A DNA stretch of 64,000 nt from Bradysia coprophila (GCF_014529535.1 NW_023503370.1:744001-808000), one strand, 5' to 3'; counted from the first letter of the stretch, positions 1 to 14,149 are shown. A program made the numbers and translations. The notes: generated from the sequence alone by a model not told the origin.

Positions 1-2270
1 GTTTTGTAACCTTGAGGGATGCAGTCAATTATTTTGCAGAACGATTTCACTACATACACATAACCATTCTACGGAATATGAAAATGGCAACACATAATTT
101 AGCCGAAGCTAGAATTAGAGGCAAATTTGAAAACTTTTATATTCCAAATTGCACCAGGCACACAATTGTGTTGCAACTTGCAAATAATACAACGAAAAAG
201 GGACACGCTTTTAACAGGTTCTCTGACCCAATTTTAGCTCTTAAAATATAAATTTCATTTTGCATTTCGGTACTCATTGGTATGCCTTTGCAACACCCAG
301 CGTAACACCGGTTTATATGTGCTTCCATAACATACAGAGCACATTTCGCTTTTTTGGGAGGATACGATATATAGTATTACGGAATAATACACCGTAGCCA
401 CCCGTAGCACGTTTTGGAGATAATTTCATTTTTGTTATTCATTATCATTATGACGATTGTGAATTGTTCTCTGGTATACAGAATTTCGAGAGTGTAAAGA
501 ATTGTGAAAAATATTTAAAATTTATAACAATTATGATATTTATAAATTAATTGTACTTAGCGTAATTGTACACAGCTTAATGGGTTAAAATACAGCAATG
601 GTATTTTACATTTGTTATGCATACGACTGCGATAGCGTTCATTTTTATTTATTAATTTCGTCGAGTTAATATGGTCAACAACAGGGCATTATTCATGGGA
701 GGATTTAATTATTTTTTTTCGATTTTGACCGAGATAGTGAAATAGTCACAGTCGCCAATTTCTTATTCAGAGCTGGACGAGTATCAGGCAGTTCAAAGTT
801 CAAAGAAATTTATTAAAAATAATCAAAACATTTCAGTAAGCTTAACATAGCAATGCAAGTCAATCATCGAGACTAAACCTTTTGGTTTTACAACGAATCA
901 ATTTCATTAAATCAAATTGCTGCTGCTGTCATCAAATCATTCGAAGGAAAAGATAACCAAAAACCGTCTATTCACATGATCAATCGTAAAGAATAAATAA
1001 AAAAGGACAAAAACACTGACAAATTCGATAAATCTGCAACATACCAGAGTCGGCAAAACTCGCCTTCATGCGAATCCGGCAGTATGACCAGCTCACTAAC
1101 AAAATTTAGGTGAGAAAATAAATACGTCTTCGTACTGCATTTATGTCCTAGGTTTGGGCTTCTTTAACCTTTTACGACGGTAAGCATAGCATTGTGACCG
1201 TTACCAAATCTATTATATTTCTTTGATCTTAGTATTTTTGACTGACTTGTTTTCTTACGGCACATCTTCTGCAAACAGTTGTTATTTTTGTCTTTGTTGT
1301 CGATACGAAGAAAATTTCCAGTCGCAAAAGCTACAGTGGACGTCAGTAAAATTTAGGCATCAATTTGCTTCAGCTAAAAAGTGCTTAAACTTAACTAAAC
1401 TCAAATTTTCCACATCGTTTTCTATGCTTTCTTCAAGAGACACGTAAAGACAGTAGTTGCACTCACTCCTTCATGTAGAATGGAAGATATGAAAAGAGAT
1501 CCAGAAGAGCTTCAATCCCACAAACTGTGGTGGCATGGACCAGCATGGCTATTATAACCGAAAGAAAACTGGCCAAAGAATCCAAACGTAAGATGACTCG
1601 GAATTGAAAAGCAAGAAAGTGTTAGCAACCGAGACAAGCAAGCCGAATGAATTCATAGAAAGTTTACTCAACACTCTTGTTATGTATGTGGAAAATAGAA
1701 AGATGGAATCAAACACAACCCACGAAAAATAAAGACACATTTTCAGTTAAGTTTATACTTATTTGTATGGATGAAATAGTTACCGCACACGCTTGTTAGT
1801 GGAAAATCCGAATACAGACATATGAACAGTTTTGTTTGTATGGGAGTTGAAAAAAGCTGAATCCACAATCTCCTTTACTGCCATTATGCTATTTACAATG
1901 TGGATCAACATAAGGGTTACACTTTTCCGTTTCGGCTGGTCGTTTGCTCTGTTCTCATAAGTGAGTGTGACAGAAAGCTGTAAATGAATCGCCTGTATTT
2001 GTTTGTATTTCTTGTGTATTTTTTGAAAGTCATTGGAATAATAATAAATAAGCGTGTAGCCGCGCGTGTTCTCATTCTACCGCACGTGTAGGAAGAAAGT
2101 GTACGTTTACACAGAGAGCCAGCTGAAGCAATAGCATAAAGGTGTAATCTTTACGTTGAATCTCTCCTTTGAACCGGGTAAAACAATTCCACGTTTTTTC
2201 GGTTTGTTTCCGACCACAGTTTTATAGTCTAGAATATTTTTTCGACTCATACCGACGAAGATGGGAGCCA
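1..2270. other. AT-rich stretch without a recognised gene
   Basis: Only short open frames of up to about 80 codons are present. They have AT-driven composition, no recognisable domain and no convincing splice context. I see no RNA gene and no long repeat here. Confidence 0.5.
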
Positions 2271-2280
2271 ACGAATTCTA

Positions 2281-2490
2281 TTTATCGATTTTTTTTTTCT
2301 TCAAAATAAATATTTAATCAGCATCTGAAATGCAACTTGCAACGTTCGACAGAAATATATCGGAAATTTATGTACATATAAATGTGAAAATGGAAAAAAG
2401 CAGAGGGGGTTGAAGATGAAAAAGCCTAGATTCCCGTTCGCTGCTATTTAAATTTTCAATTATATATTTCATGTATTGTAGAAAAAAAAA
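2281..2490 (+). repeat. Dispersed repeat, copy 1 (inverse copy at 5320-5505)
   Basis: This segment contains the landmarks TTTATCGATTTT, CATCTGAAATGCAACTTG, AAATTTATGTACATA and GCTATTTAAATTTTCAAT in that order. The same landmarks, in the same order and similar spacing, occur on the minus strand of 5320-5505. The copies differ by substitutions and small gaps, so they are old. No coding potential is visible. It could be a fragment of a non-autonomous transposon. Confidence 0.65.
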
Positions 2491-4806
2491 CGTTTGAAGA
2501 GAATGGATAATGCTACCCGTGCTACCCCTAATTGACTTGCAGGCAGACCAGTCACTATTTTCGCTAGACATATGGTAAAAAATTCATTGTGCACCATAAA
2601 TTCACGATAAATGTCACTGAGAGTAGAAGGAAAATATAGTTACACCTTGTATCAATTGCTACAATGCAGAATTTCATGCAGTTTTTCGTTCATACCGTCG
2701 TAGAAACGTTCACCAATCCAAGCGAAGAAAAAATAAATTAAATTATTATACCAAGAAAAAACAAAGAGAAGGTGGAAAGTTAGTGCTATGGATGCATGAA
2801 GATCCTTTGTGCATAATACAATGTAATAAAGTATAGCTGGATCGTATTATACATTATACATACGATCGTCACAAACGCTTGGTTTCAGAATTTTAAAATT
2901 TATTATTCAGAGTTTAAAACTGCACCATCTGGGGCTATGAATTTTTCAATTAATTTAATGAACGAGTCACAGATGAAATTACCAAAAGTGTGAGCCAGCT
3001 CTTTCAATTTCTTTTTTCTTTCTATTAAAAGATCGTCTTGCCTGTTCGTTGGTGAACTGAACATTTTTACTTTTGACGAGTAGGGATTGTATCCCACGAA
3101 AGGCAAACTCGCGAAACGCCGTAAACTATCGTAAATGTTTTATCAGGTAATGAATCATTGCCATGGGGTGCTGCGAGTAAATTAATTTCACGAAAATTCC
3201 ATTGTGCTCGAAATCCATTAGAAGGTCGTTACAATACAGTGTTTTGTCTTTTGTCTAAACATGGTGCCAAAGAACAAGACCGAGAGGAACGTATAACTAT
3301 TGTTTGCGTTATTAATGTTTTAATTGCTTTTTTTTGTGAAGAAGAAAGAAACTCACACAAACATTTGCTCTGTGTAAATAGTTCTATATGTGCAGCTATA
3401 TGAAAGAAACGACGGATTCCATTTTAATCAAAACTAGTTTTTGTAACCCAAACGTAGTGTTCTACTATTACATAAAGGATAATCTCATCTGAAACCGTTT
3501 CCATAATGTAAAAGCAGAATAAACAAACTGAAAATTTATTTAAGTCAAATGAAAGGAAAACATGCATTCTCGTATATCGTAAATCCTCACCATTTAAATG
3601 AAACGTTACTCTACATTACAATACATCCCATTACACCAAACTTCTCTTAACACTAAATATGCGAAAGAAATACGCTGGGTTAAATACATTTATAAAACGA
3701 AATAGTTGTATTATAGTAACTCCCAGTGAACCATACACCGGTAGTACCTATCAACAAATTGATGTTGATCCAGCATTAACTATAGGTTGTTAGAAGATTG
3801 GCATTTTTCCTGGATTTTCTTGTTTTTCTTTATGGTTACTGTGTACCCGAAAACCTGTAACTGTATAAAATCGAAAGGATATGTATGGATGTATGTGTAT
3901 TACAACACACTGTATCTACAGACGTTCTAGTTTTGGGGTGGTGTCATAATGATTTCTCGGGTGTAAACTTTGAATAACGTGAAAAAGTGGGTTAACCATC
4001 ACGAGAAGGTGAAAATGTTGTTCAAGTTGGTTATGTTATATGTATAATGATGCCACATTGTTGAAGGAGCATAGCTGGTTGTTATGCGATTTCGAATGTG
4101 TGTACAACTTAATAAAAATCGTCTTGGGGTGATGGGGGGATGATGGGTTCGATACACATTATTCTACCCATTTTCTTATTTGGAAAATGTGTTTGGTGAA
4201 CCTTAAACGATTTTCTATTAAAGATAAACACAGATTATGGTCGATTATATGAAGGTCATGAATGGAATCTACACTTTTATCTTTTCGGTATTTTGTTGTT
4301 TGAGGTATAAAAGAAAGTCTCTTTCTCTCTCTACATATATATGTGAGGTACAAGGTCCATATGAATGAGATTACGCCATATAGGATTGGCGAAAACCAAT
4401 AAACATTAATGGTGATTTATGTTCGACATGTGTGTTTGCGAGTGGAACTTAATGGCCTTTTTTCTATTAATGGCTTGCTTTCGGTTGTATTTTATGAGTC
4501 CACTGAATTTTTATTCAGTTCAACTGAAAATTTGTTATAATTGGATGTTTGTGTGTGAGATACAAAATATGTGAAGTTCAATTTAATTTTTTTATTTATT
4601 TTATGAAATATTTTACCGGCGTGTGTTTGTTCATTCGACGCCAAAAGAATAAATTTACAATCATTTCTACTTTTGCCACGAAACTCCGAACCAATTAATT
4701 TATTTATTTTTTGCAGTGTAACCACAAAAATCAGTTTTAGGCTACATGTTGTGGTCGATGAAAATAATTGACTTCATTAATTTATTCATTTTATTGAGTC
4801 ATTGCA

Positions 4807-5131
4807 GGACTGTACAGTAATTCCAGGACTGTACAGCCATTGCAGCACTGTACAGTAATTGCAGGACTGTACAGTAATTGCAGGACTGTACAGTAATTGC
4901 AGGACTGTACAGTAATTGCAGGACTGTACAGTAATTGCAGGACTGTACAGTAATTGCAGGACTGTACAGCCATTGCAGGACTGTACAGCCATTGCAGGAC
5001 TGTACATCCATCGCAGGACTGTACAGCCATTGCAGGACTGTACAGCCATTGCAGGACTGTACAGCCATTGCAGGACTATACAGCCATTGCAGGACTGTAC
5101 AGTCATTGCAGGTCTGTACAGCCATTGCAGC
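4807..5131. repeat. Minisatellite, about 17 tandem copies of a 19-bp unit
   Basis: The unit is GGACTGTACAGYMATTGCA-like and each copy carries the 8-bp palindrome CTGTACAG. One spacer variant (TAAT) fills most of the left half and a second variant (CCAT) fills the right half, so two blocks expanded separately. A few units carry single changes, for example ATACAG and TACATCCATC. Because 19 bp is 1 modulo 3, all frames of a strand encode the same 19-residue repeat in different phase. This explains several overlapping open frames here, which I do not regard as genes. Confidence 0.95.
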
Positions 5132-5319
5132 CTAATGTACGTACAGAATAACATTTACTTCTAAAAATAGTCTAATATATCAACACACCTAACATAGTAG
5201 TAGAATATTGTATAGGCTATGTCAAATAGAGTAGTTTTCACTCTAATCTCATCTATAACCTTGAAGCATTGTAAGAATGTGAAATTACATGGTACATTGC
5301 CGTTTTTAGCATTTTCAAA

Positions 5320-5505
5320 ACCTTTTATACAACAAATGTATATTGAAAATTTAAATAGCTTCCAAAGGATTATCCAGGATACTACTGCGTTTTTCCGATT
5401 TCCAGATTTTTATGCACATAAATCTCAGACATATTTCAGTCGGAGGCTACAAGTTGCATTTCAGATGCTAAAAAAATATTTTCAATGAAAATCGATAAAG
5501 AGATT
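5320..5505 (-). repeat. Dispersed repeat, copy 2 (inverse of 2281-2490)
   Basis: Read on the minus strand this repeats the landmark series of 2281-2490: TTTATCGATTTT, CATCTGAAATGCAACTTG, a variant of the AAATTTATGTACATA block, and GCTATTTAAATTTTCAAT. An 89-codon open frame at 5219-5488 (+) runs through it and is therefore better explained as repeat sequence than as a gene. Confidence 0.65.
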
Positions 5506-6520
5506 GCTAGCTTCGTCCTCGTCGCTGAGACACGACAGATACTTCAGACTAAAATGACTAAACAGACTAAACAGACTAAACTGTGGTAGGAAAGAGACCG
5601 ATTTTTTTTACTCCTTCCAAGATTTCAACATAGTCCCAACTGAGTATTTATTGGGCTAGTTTGAAGTTGTCCCGTGAGCTGTTCTTTCATTTTTTCTCGA
5701 TCGGCTTATTGTCAATGTTCTTCGTAAGCGTGTACGTAGACACCTTACGTGGGTAAGTGCAGCATACAGCAATCTTCCATTAATAAATCACCGATTTTCA
5801 CAAACATTTTTAAACATGTTGATTCGACAAAGAAGTATAGTCTCGTGGTGCTCCGCATTACTCAATGGTCTAAATGGATTCACCCGGTACGCTGAAAATT
5901 TTAAAACTTACAATGAAGGTGTATTATACGATTTTCTTTTCAATAATTTTTTTTTTTGCAGAAATAGGTAATCCATTGAAAACATTCTGAAGTGTCGTAA
6001 GATCTATGGAACTTTTTATAAGCGGAGTTTTGAAGTAGAGTTATTCAAAGCTGGATATACAGCTATGTGGGTTCTGCTAGTTCTACAACACAGTGTACGT
6101 AGCAGACAGCTAATTCGACGTAAAGCACAATAAAATTTGAAATAGATGTATTTTTGAATCTCTTTTAAAAAGCATTTCGGTTGTATTGTTGTTTTTAGTT
6201 ATAGCATTCGAGCTGCATTTGGGCTGCAGAGTTTTATTTTTTTATTGTAAAAACACGAAAAGGTCAATCGAAAATGGAAATGCCGAAAAGTAGTTGTTAG
6301 TGGTTGATAAAATATTTTGAATCTTGAGTGCATTAAACGTTTAGTCGGGGAAACGATTTTTCATTTGTGCGATGTGATTAACCTTATTTGTTTCCACACA
6401 AAAATCCATAAGAAAATGATGTTTTGTTGACGCGTTGTCCGATGACAATTCAAGATAGAAAATGTCTATTTTCTCCCCTTTGTTTTCACAGGGAACAAAA
6501 TAATCATTTTCTCCCCCCAA

Positions 6521-6984
6521 CTGTCATGACAGTGTTGAAAACCGTTATTTCCACTATCATAAATCTATTTTTCACATCAGTATGTCACTTTGCGACCCCT
6601 TTATGTACCTAATTACCCTACAGTAATAGTTGACTTTCGAAAAATCGAGAATTTTTTTGTGGATATAGAGATCTGTTTTGCAGCGATTGGTGAGCAGGAA
6701 GGTTTGGGAACTTAGAAAAGACCATAAGGAGAATGTTTGAGGCGTCTCAATGAAAGCTGCAACGTCCTGAGGATTTTTATATTTAACAAGGAAAATTTAG
6801 AAACCCCTCAAGGGGAAAATGGGCTCCAAAACCCAAAAAACGAAAAAAAAATTATTGATTTTTCGAAAGTCTACTGTTACTGTAGGGTAATTAGGTACAT
6901 GAAGGGGTCGCAAAGTGACATACTGATGTGAAAAATAGATTTATGATAGAGGGAATAACGGTTTTGAACACTGTGACATGTCAC
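6521..6984. mobile_element. Foldback (MITE-like) element with arms of about 140 bp
   Basis: 6521-6660 and 6844-6984 are near-complementary inverted arms separated by about 180 bp. Shared landmarks are ACAGTGTTGAAAACCG, ATAAATCTATTTTTCACATC, GTATGTCACTTTGCGACCCC and TACCTAATTACCCTACAGTA, each met as its reverse complement in the right arm. The arms differ at few positions, suggesting a recent event. The spacer has no transposase-like frame. I did not find a clear target-site duplication. Confidence 0.85.
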
Positions 6985-6999
6985 CTTTGTTTTTGTTTT

Positions 7000-9900
7000 G
7001 AAAAATTGTGTAGAAAATTTGCTTTTTTGGACTTTCTTTTCTTTCCTCAGCATACAAATAACTATAACTATTAATATTTAAATTCGAGATTGGCACAACG
7101 AAACAACTCGCTCACTGTAAGAAATTTTAAACGTCGGTTCTAACGAATGAGATTTGCAATTTTATAATTTTATTGAATTATATAAAAATAACTGAAAAAA
7201 CCATTTAATTTAATTTAATCTTTCACATGTCGTCAACATTTCAAATATCATTTTTCGACTACCAGAGACTACAGCCGAGTAGAACGACTTGACCTAACTT
7301 CAGCTCAGTGATTAAAAAATGTTATGGTAGGGAATACTTCCATTTAGTTAAAAGTTATTCGGAAAATTGTTCGAGTCAATCATATACAAATTGACTATAA
7401 ATTGAAGCAAATGCGCCCTTAGTGTCATTATATAACCGTTGTACAGCGTTTATACTTTCTTTTTTATTTTTCAATAAAACTTTTTTATCTGTTTCTCGGT
7501 TCGGAATTTTATCTTCCAGTTCCAAAATGAAAAACTAATAATGTCATGTCATGTTAATAAACAAATACGATGTACAGATAGATATAAGTAGATATTAATA
7601 TATTACATTCGTCAACAGTCATATTTGAAAAGAAATATGAACCTTAGGCTATTTTGTTTACATAGAATTCTCTCATATAATACAAAATGTTCGAAAAGAA
7701 CCAGTTTCGATTGTAGCAAAATGCTGCGATAAGCCCGTATGAATTCGTATACCTAACACGTGTGTAAATATAGCTAGACATCAAGGAGGAACACATATCC
7801 GTAGTGCCCAATTTTCGAGTTTTCATTTCCAAAATGCATTATGAAAATCGAGTAAAACTTACTGGAGTAGGTTACCTATACCAATCTACTGCCGCGTAGC
7901 TCGACTTACTCTCACTTCAAGACCATTGATAAATGTAATGTGTGATGCAAAATATTTTAAACCGATAGGTTTTGCACTTCGTACGAGTATAACTTCAACA
8001 GGATTACTGGCATTCCCGAGAAAAACAACCTGAGGTTATACCATTCGTATTCGATATACAGAAGTTCTTCGTAAATATTTTTCAGTTGCCTTATATTGCA
8101 TTGTGTAGAGAACATAGCACTGGTTACACAAAATATATTTCCGAAAATACATTTTAATTTTCTTAGTTTCATTTCAACTAGCCCTGTAATGTGCCAGAAA
8201 TGAATGGAACGAATTGCAGTTATTCAGACCCATTACAGATGGTTCGGTCAACCAAACGAACGAAGGTGGTGTTGGGGATATATAACATGGTTGCAAGTGA
8301 ATAAATTTGTTGTAATATAGAAATTTAAATGTAATTTCGGTGACACTAATGGCAATGGTAGTGAGAATGTTATATGTTGTTGAGTGGAAACTGTAAAAAA
8401 ATTGGTCATAAATTCTTACGGATGTTAAAAAAAAACTAAAAAAAAATTATCTTAAGCCGCAGTCTTGTTTATTTGTTAAAGAGACCTCACGTTTCATGCC
8501 TCAAAATATGCCTATATGAGGAAAGTTAGGTGCTTAAATAATATCCCCCCCCTAAATATAGGCTAGACATATATGTACATAAATTCATCGTATTTAAGTT
8601 ACTTTATACGACTCAGTGTGTAAATCGTTGCAGCCACAGTACACCTACACACTACACCTACCCAAATTATGAAGCTGAGTGAACATTAGGACGTTACCAG
8701 TACGACATAATCTCAAGAAAAATTCACTGTGGAAATGTCTGACCGGATCATTTTGGTACGTAACCACTAAGGCATCCCGTCCAGATAGAGTCTGCATGCA
8801 GACTTACTCAATGATTTAGATACAGCGTTTTTTAACCAGATTTTTAATTAAAATACTAATGCCATTTCAAAATCTCTTTATTGGTGATGCAGGTGTTGAA
8901 ACATAATGCACGAGAAACTTTTTTGCTGTTGGATGTTTAATTGACTGTCGTTTGTAATTTTTTTTTTATCTACTTTTTTTCTGCTCTATTTTAATGAATT
9001 TATTTTGTTTGCGGAACTTTTACATCCTTTTTGAAGTCCTAACTTTGAACATCTTATTTTTTTGAATTATATGTCGGGATTATTTTTGATAGGAACTGTG
9101 CAATTTTCCTCCGAAAAATAAAAAAACCCGATCTCTGACCCTGTTCTTCACTGTTTTTACACACTATTTTCATTGTTTAAAATTTAAAATTCAGTTTATC
9201 TAACGCTAGATTTACTGTAACAATGTGGTACCTTATGCTTCACAATATTACCTACAGATGAAATGGACAATGATTTTTCGAATCAAGAAAATCTCGTCGC
9301 ATCGATAAACGAAATTTTCCTTTTGAATGCCTTGCTAAAATTAACCTCATTTAACTTCTAAAAGAGACATTGACAAACAAGATAAACAAGACGTTCATGT
9401 TCGAATGTTTTGTAATAATATATCGCTTCTTCCATCTGTTGCCGTTGATTACATTCTGATGATTAATCTACTTAGCGTCAAGTAATTCACACGAAAGAAG
9501 TTTTCCAAGCGACGAAGGTCACGCATATATAGATTGATCAATATGAGGATGTGTTTGGACATTGTACGTCTAATTTTTTCGGTAAACAACTCATTCATGT
9601 TACACAATGTTACACAATGAGAGCCATTTAACTGTCCATGATATTGAACCATCCCGTGCTTTTGGTTAGATATAATAGATATGGATGATGTGAAAGAATT
9701 TCATTTTCTCAAAAATTCCAGCATCGCAGAGGAACGTTTTTGGAACAACAAAATAATTTAATCTGTTACTTCATTTGTGTAACTGTCACTTCAACATTTT
9801 CATCAAAACATTTTGCTATGAAATAGAACTCTAAGCAGAGCCATACGCTTATTCTTGTCGTCATTGTCGATAACAGATGACAACCCGTTTAAATAAGATT

Positions 9901-12900
9901 GAGTTCTATTAGTGTATTATTTGCCGGATCTGTGTTACAGCAATACATTGATTTCCTTTACAATCTGTAACAGCCGCCAACGACTTACGTATATCTCGCA
10001 TATTTAATATACACCCGCCGCCGACACAATCATCTCAAAATCAACATATTGATTGGCATAACGTTATACATAAATAAAATCTAACTTTTAATTGATAAAA
10101 CATAAGCAAATACGCAGAATTGAAATTAATTTTAATTGGAGACTATGTATAGGGATTGTTGTTGTGGAAAGGGTGAGATATGTTATAATTACTTACCGCT
10201 CGACTCTGGCATTCGTTTATGGTCATCAAAGATCCAAGCAACAGAAACCACAAAACATTTTCCCGAATCATTTTTTTTAGTTTCAGGAAATTCTACTTTC
10301 TTTATCAGAAGAAAAAAGAGAAAAAAAAATTTCAATTCACAGAAACAAAAACTTTGGTTGATGTTTTTTTATTCGTCTATGATATTGTTTTCTATCACGT
10401 TTCAGCACAAAAACTCACAAAGAAACTTTCTTTTTATAGAACAATCCAAAATTATGCTATCATCAACAAAACCACGAAAAATTATTATCTGAAAAAAAAT
10501 TGTAAACAGCAAACAACGTTCCTTTTCGTTACGAATTTAAACCCAAAAAAAAAAAATTCTTCTCACAATCAAAATGTAGAAAAATTGTATTCGCAATAAC
10601 AACCTTTTATACTCACGCTTTTAACGTCTAAGAGAAAATACCACTGTGTCGACCGATCTATCCAGTGATGTGAATGGTTTTGAAAATAACATTTTCCTGA
10701 TGTTATACATTCAACCATCCACCAAGCGAAACGTTAAATGGGGTAGCATAACGTTCTAGCACTTTTTCCCCTTTGAAAAATTATAGCAGAGGGTAAAAAT
10801 GTTGATGTTTTCGTATGCTACTACTTTCATGTTATACTATATAATATACACCCTCGACATAGAAGCTTTCCTTTGTTTATTCAAGAAAGCTGTTACTGTT
10901 GTCTCATACTAAATTGCTGTTTTATTATGACAAATTGATGTAACTTTTTTATGCGAAAAATATTTGTCGACTTGTTATAGTATTAATTTTTCGTTTTATT
11001 AAAAAAAACTGTAGACAAGAAGGATATTCCAGTAGCAGATTCGTTACGATTCGTCAATATCTGGTTCCTAGTAGAGTGAGATCGAAAATTGCTTTTTAAT
11101 TATACTAGTTTGTATAGTTGGGGGGGTTTGATGAATTAACTCACTGGAAATGAGCGTGTGATATACATCGATTTATAGTGTTATTACCGTGGCACTTCAA
11201 GTCGTTTTAATGAACTTTCCCAATTAATATAGAATGTAAACATGCAAATGTTTTTTTTTTTTTAAATTAGTTTAGTTTTAAAATTAAAAATTTTAATTGA
11301 TATCTTGGCGTCGACATCTGTGAATGCAATTCCATTAAACTGATTTATTCTACGAACATGGTACATCTTAGAAACCCCGGCTGAATTTTGCTGTTATCTT
11401 CAGGGTCAGATCTTTATCATTCATTTTGATAATAGTTTTTGTTAGCTCTTGACACTGATGTTTGTTTGGTCGTTGGAGGTTGGACACGTTGTGTCTCTGC
11501 TTTTCTGAAATATTGTTGATCTGATCAACGCATTGGATAGCTAAACCAACAATATTGAGAATACATTTCAGTATTTCATTTCAATATGGAACTAGACGTT
11601 TACACGTTCAGTGTGAACATTTGAGATTTCATACTCCAAATGTTCATAAAAAGCCTCGAAAAAAGCACAGACAAGTGTGGAAACTATTTATAAGTATAAG
11701 TAAACAAGAAAATCGATAAAATTTGTTGAATAGGCCCTACAAAGGGCCTTACATGTCATGTGTTATCAAATCATATAAACGTTTCTTTCATTTCATTTAA
11801 TATTCACTAGACTTGCAAAAACGTATGACCTACTTCATAGAGGCTGGTCATCTCTTTGCCAATGTCATTTTCATACTGTGTATTAGGTTTCTTATTTGAC
11901 GTTTCGAAAATGAACCGCTCCTGCCTGGTTTATTTTACTCTGCCGTTCCTAAATGCAAAGCATCGTAAAATGCTTATCACACTTTCTCTCAGCTTGAAAC
12001 AGTGTCAGGAACATTTTCCATTTAAAAAAGAAAGAGTATTTTTCTGCAGCTGCGCTGCGAAAACTGAACTTTTTCATACGTGATTTGGGTGGCGATCGAA
12101 GGGTCTTTTTTCTCTGTTTTTCTATATTTTACTTTTCGCCACTAGTGGTGAAATGAATTTGCTATTCACCACTCCTTCCGAACCATTAGCGGAAATATAA
12201 ATTCTGCCCTGACCAAATTTCGAGCCTCCGACATCAAAACCCAATGCTTATCGAGCAACACCTACTCTAACCATTCGGCTATTGAGTGAACTAATCGCAG
12301 TGAACTAATTTTTGAAGCGTACATAAATGCAGTCTACTGGATTGTTCATACAATATTTCGTTACAGTAGAATATATGTTAAAGGTAGAGTTATGTTTTGC
12401 AAAAGTTCATTTTTCGCAGCTGGTTGCAGAAAACGTTGTATGCAACACGTTGCGAAAAGTGATAGTTTTTGTCACACGATGTGGCTTTAAAACTCGCTTC
12501 GCTCGTTTGATATCAGATCTAGTGACAAAAATTACCACTTTTCGCAACTAGCTGCATAAATTACTATTTCTGATTAGAAGAGTTAGATTTTTATATATGT
12601 TTTACAGTTGTAAAGTATTTCTTATTTCGTAGTTGGTCTGTAAATTTGTCCATATAACTGGGTATAGAAATTAAAAGTCACGGTCTCGTGTGATTATTGG
12701 TCTCGCCTTCGCCTCGGATCAACACATTTCCACGTCAAATCAACTTTTCAACTTTTATCTCTGGCTATAACAATTGTTAGACGAGTTTACAGAATGTGTT
12801 GGTGGAACGAGTTGGTTAGCAATAAGAAATTGTAAGATCAAAAAATAGCAATCTTTTTGTTTATTTGATGCATCCTATACAACCTAAAGTCAGGTTAAAA

Positions 12901-14140
12901 TCATTTGTTAACAACTAAAAAATCTTCAGATGTCATTTTTCTACAAAACCAATTATATATGCCGTCTAACACCAATTGTTTTTGGTTTGATTCACACAAG
13001 AAGTGCTTGCGAACTTTAATTATTCGTCCGACAAGAATGTGAAAGGCTTAAGCATAAATTCAGTATTCTAAATTCCAACAGAACCCAATTGGCAGACTAA
13101 TTAGTTTTAGTTAAATAGTTTCATGTTTCATATCACATCTAAACATTCGTAAGGTGCATTACGATATTCATCAAACTCTACCGAAAGGGATAATCTCATA
13201 ATGCAAACTAAAACACCCACACTGAACAGGCGATACACATAATAACATTTTGTAGCAATCCTTTCCCCCTTCTCCCTATTGATTGCTTTTAATCATATGC
13301 ACATTAAGTTACAGGACCGATATCACACGAAGTATATATGAAGGTAATAATGTGACATGAAAGGTAAGTATTATAAAACCATCAGACCTTGCACAAATTA
13401 AATTATTAACAAATTCAAATTTTGTAGGTCGCGCGGCCAGTCCTTTCGGTCATATTTTAACCATTAATAGCTTCTTAGTCCTTACGAAAATATGAAATCA
13501 TAACATTAAGTTTTACAGTAGATTTTGTGTATTTTGTGTTTCTTTCATTTAACCTGTCTGTCACAGACGGCAAGCATATTAACAGTTTTAATATCTGATC
13601 TATTACTTCATTTGATCGAAGATTTTCAGAGATTTATTTCAGAAATCTTTTACTTCATTTGTTTTGAACACGATTTTTGCTATATAAGACCTCATTTGGC
13701 AGAGTTTGTCGTTTATTATTGCTGTCGTTGTCGATAACAGATGACAGCCGTCTGTAACAGATTAAAAAACGTTTCTTAAACTAGCAGAAACACTACTTGA
13801 TCAACTTGATGAATTTTTCAACTTTATCAGATTTTAGTCGTTGGCGTTGGCTTAAGATCTCCGCCATCCTTTGGAGTTTTTATTTATTGTAAACTATCAG
13901 GTGTAACGTCTAGTGATACATATAGTACATTACGTCGTTCTGCCAAATTTGTTTTACAAGCTTTCTCCTCCGCGATAAACGAATTTTCAACATGTATTAT
14001 TGTTTCTGTCGCATAAGCTGTATTCATCGACATTCTTCTTAAAAATGTAACAAACTATTGTTTATTCAAAGTTATTTGTAAGTAATTTATTGAATTTTTA
14101 AGAATTGAATTCCTAAAAGTGGGCCCTGTAAGTGCCGAAA
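7000..14140. other. Gene-poor AT-rich interval
   Basis: No open frame with a recognisable protein family is present. Homopolymer A/T runs are frequent. The only structures I can support are the inverted repeat at 12449-12548 and a weak roughly 60-bp resemblance between 7255-7320 and 7870-7935 (CGAGTAG..CGACTT blocks). The longest frames (118 and 126 codons near 10136-10599) are Lys/Asn/Phe-rich and overlap each other, as expected by chance in AT-rich DNA. Confidence 0.5.
12449..12548. repeat. Imperfect inverted repeat with 27-bp arms
   Basis: The arm at 12449-12475 (starting GTTGCGAAAAGTGAT) is complementary to 12522-12548 with about two mismatches. Shorter matching blocks containing GCAGCTGGTTGC and GCAACTAGCTGC flank the arms, so the whole may be a decayed hairpin element. 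It lies in the gene-poor left region. Confidence 0.6.
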
Positions 14141-14149
14141 ACCTGAGAA

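Noticed and set aside
4786..5164. Six overlapping frames with Cys-rich repeats (QSCNGCTV and QDCTAIAG types)
   Set aside because: They are a by-product of the stop-free 19-bp minisatellite and have no start or splice context of their own.
10092..10599. Frames of 118 and 126 codons
   Set aside because: Lys/Asn/Phe-rich, overlapping in two frames, with homopolymer A runs; typical of chance frames in AT-rich DNA.
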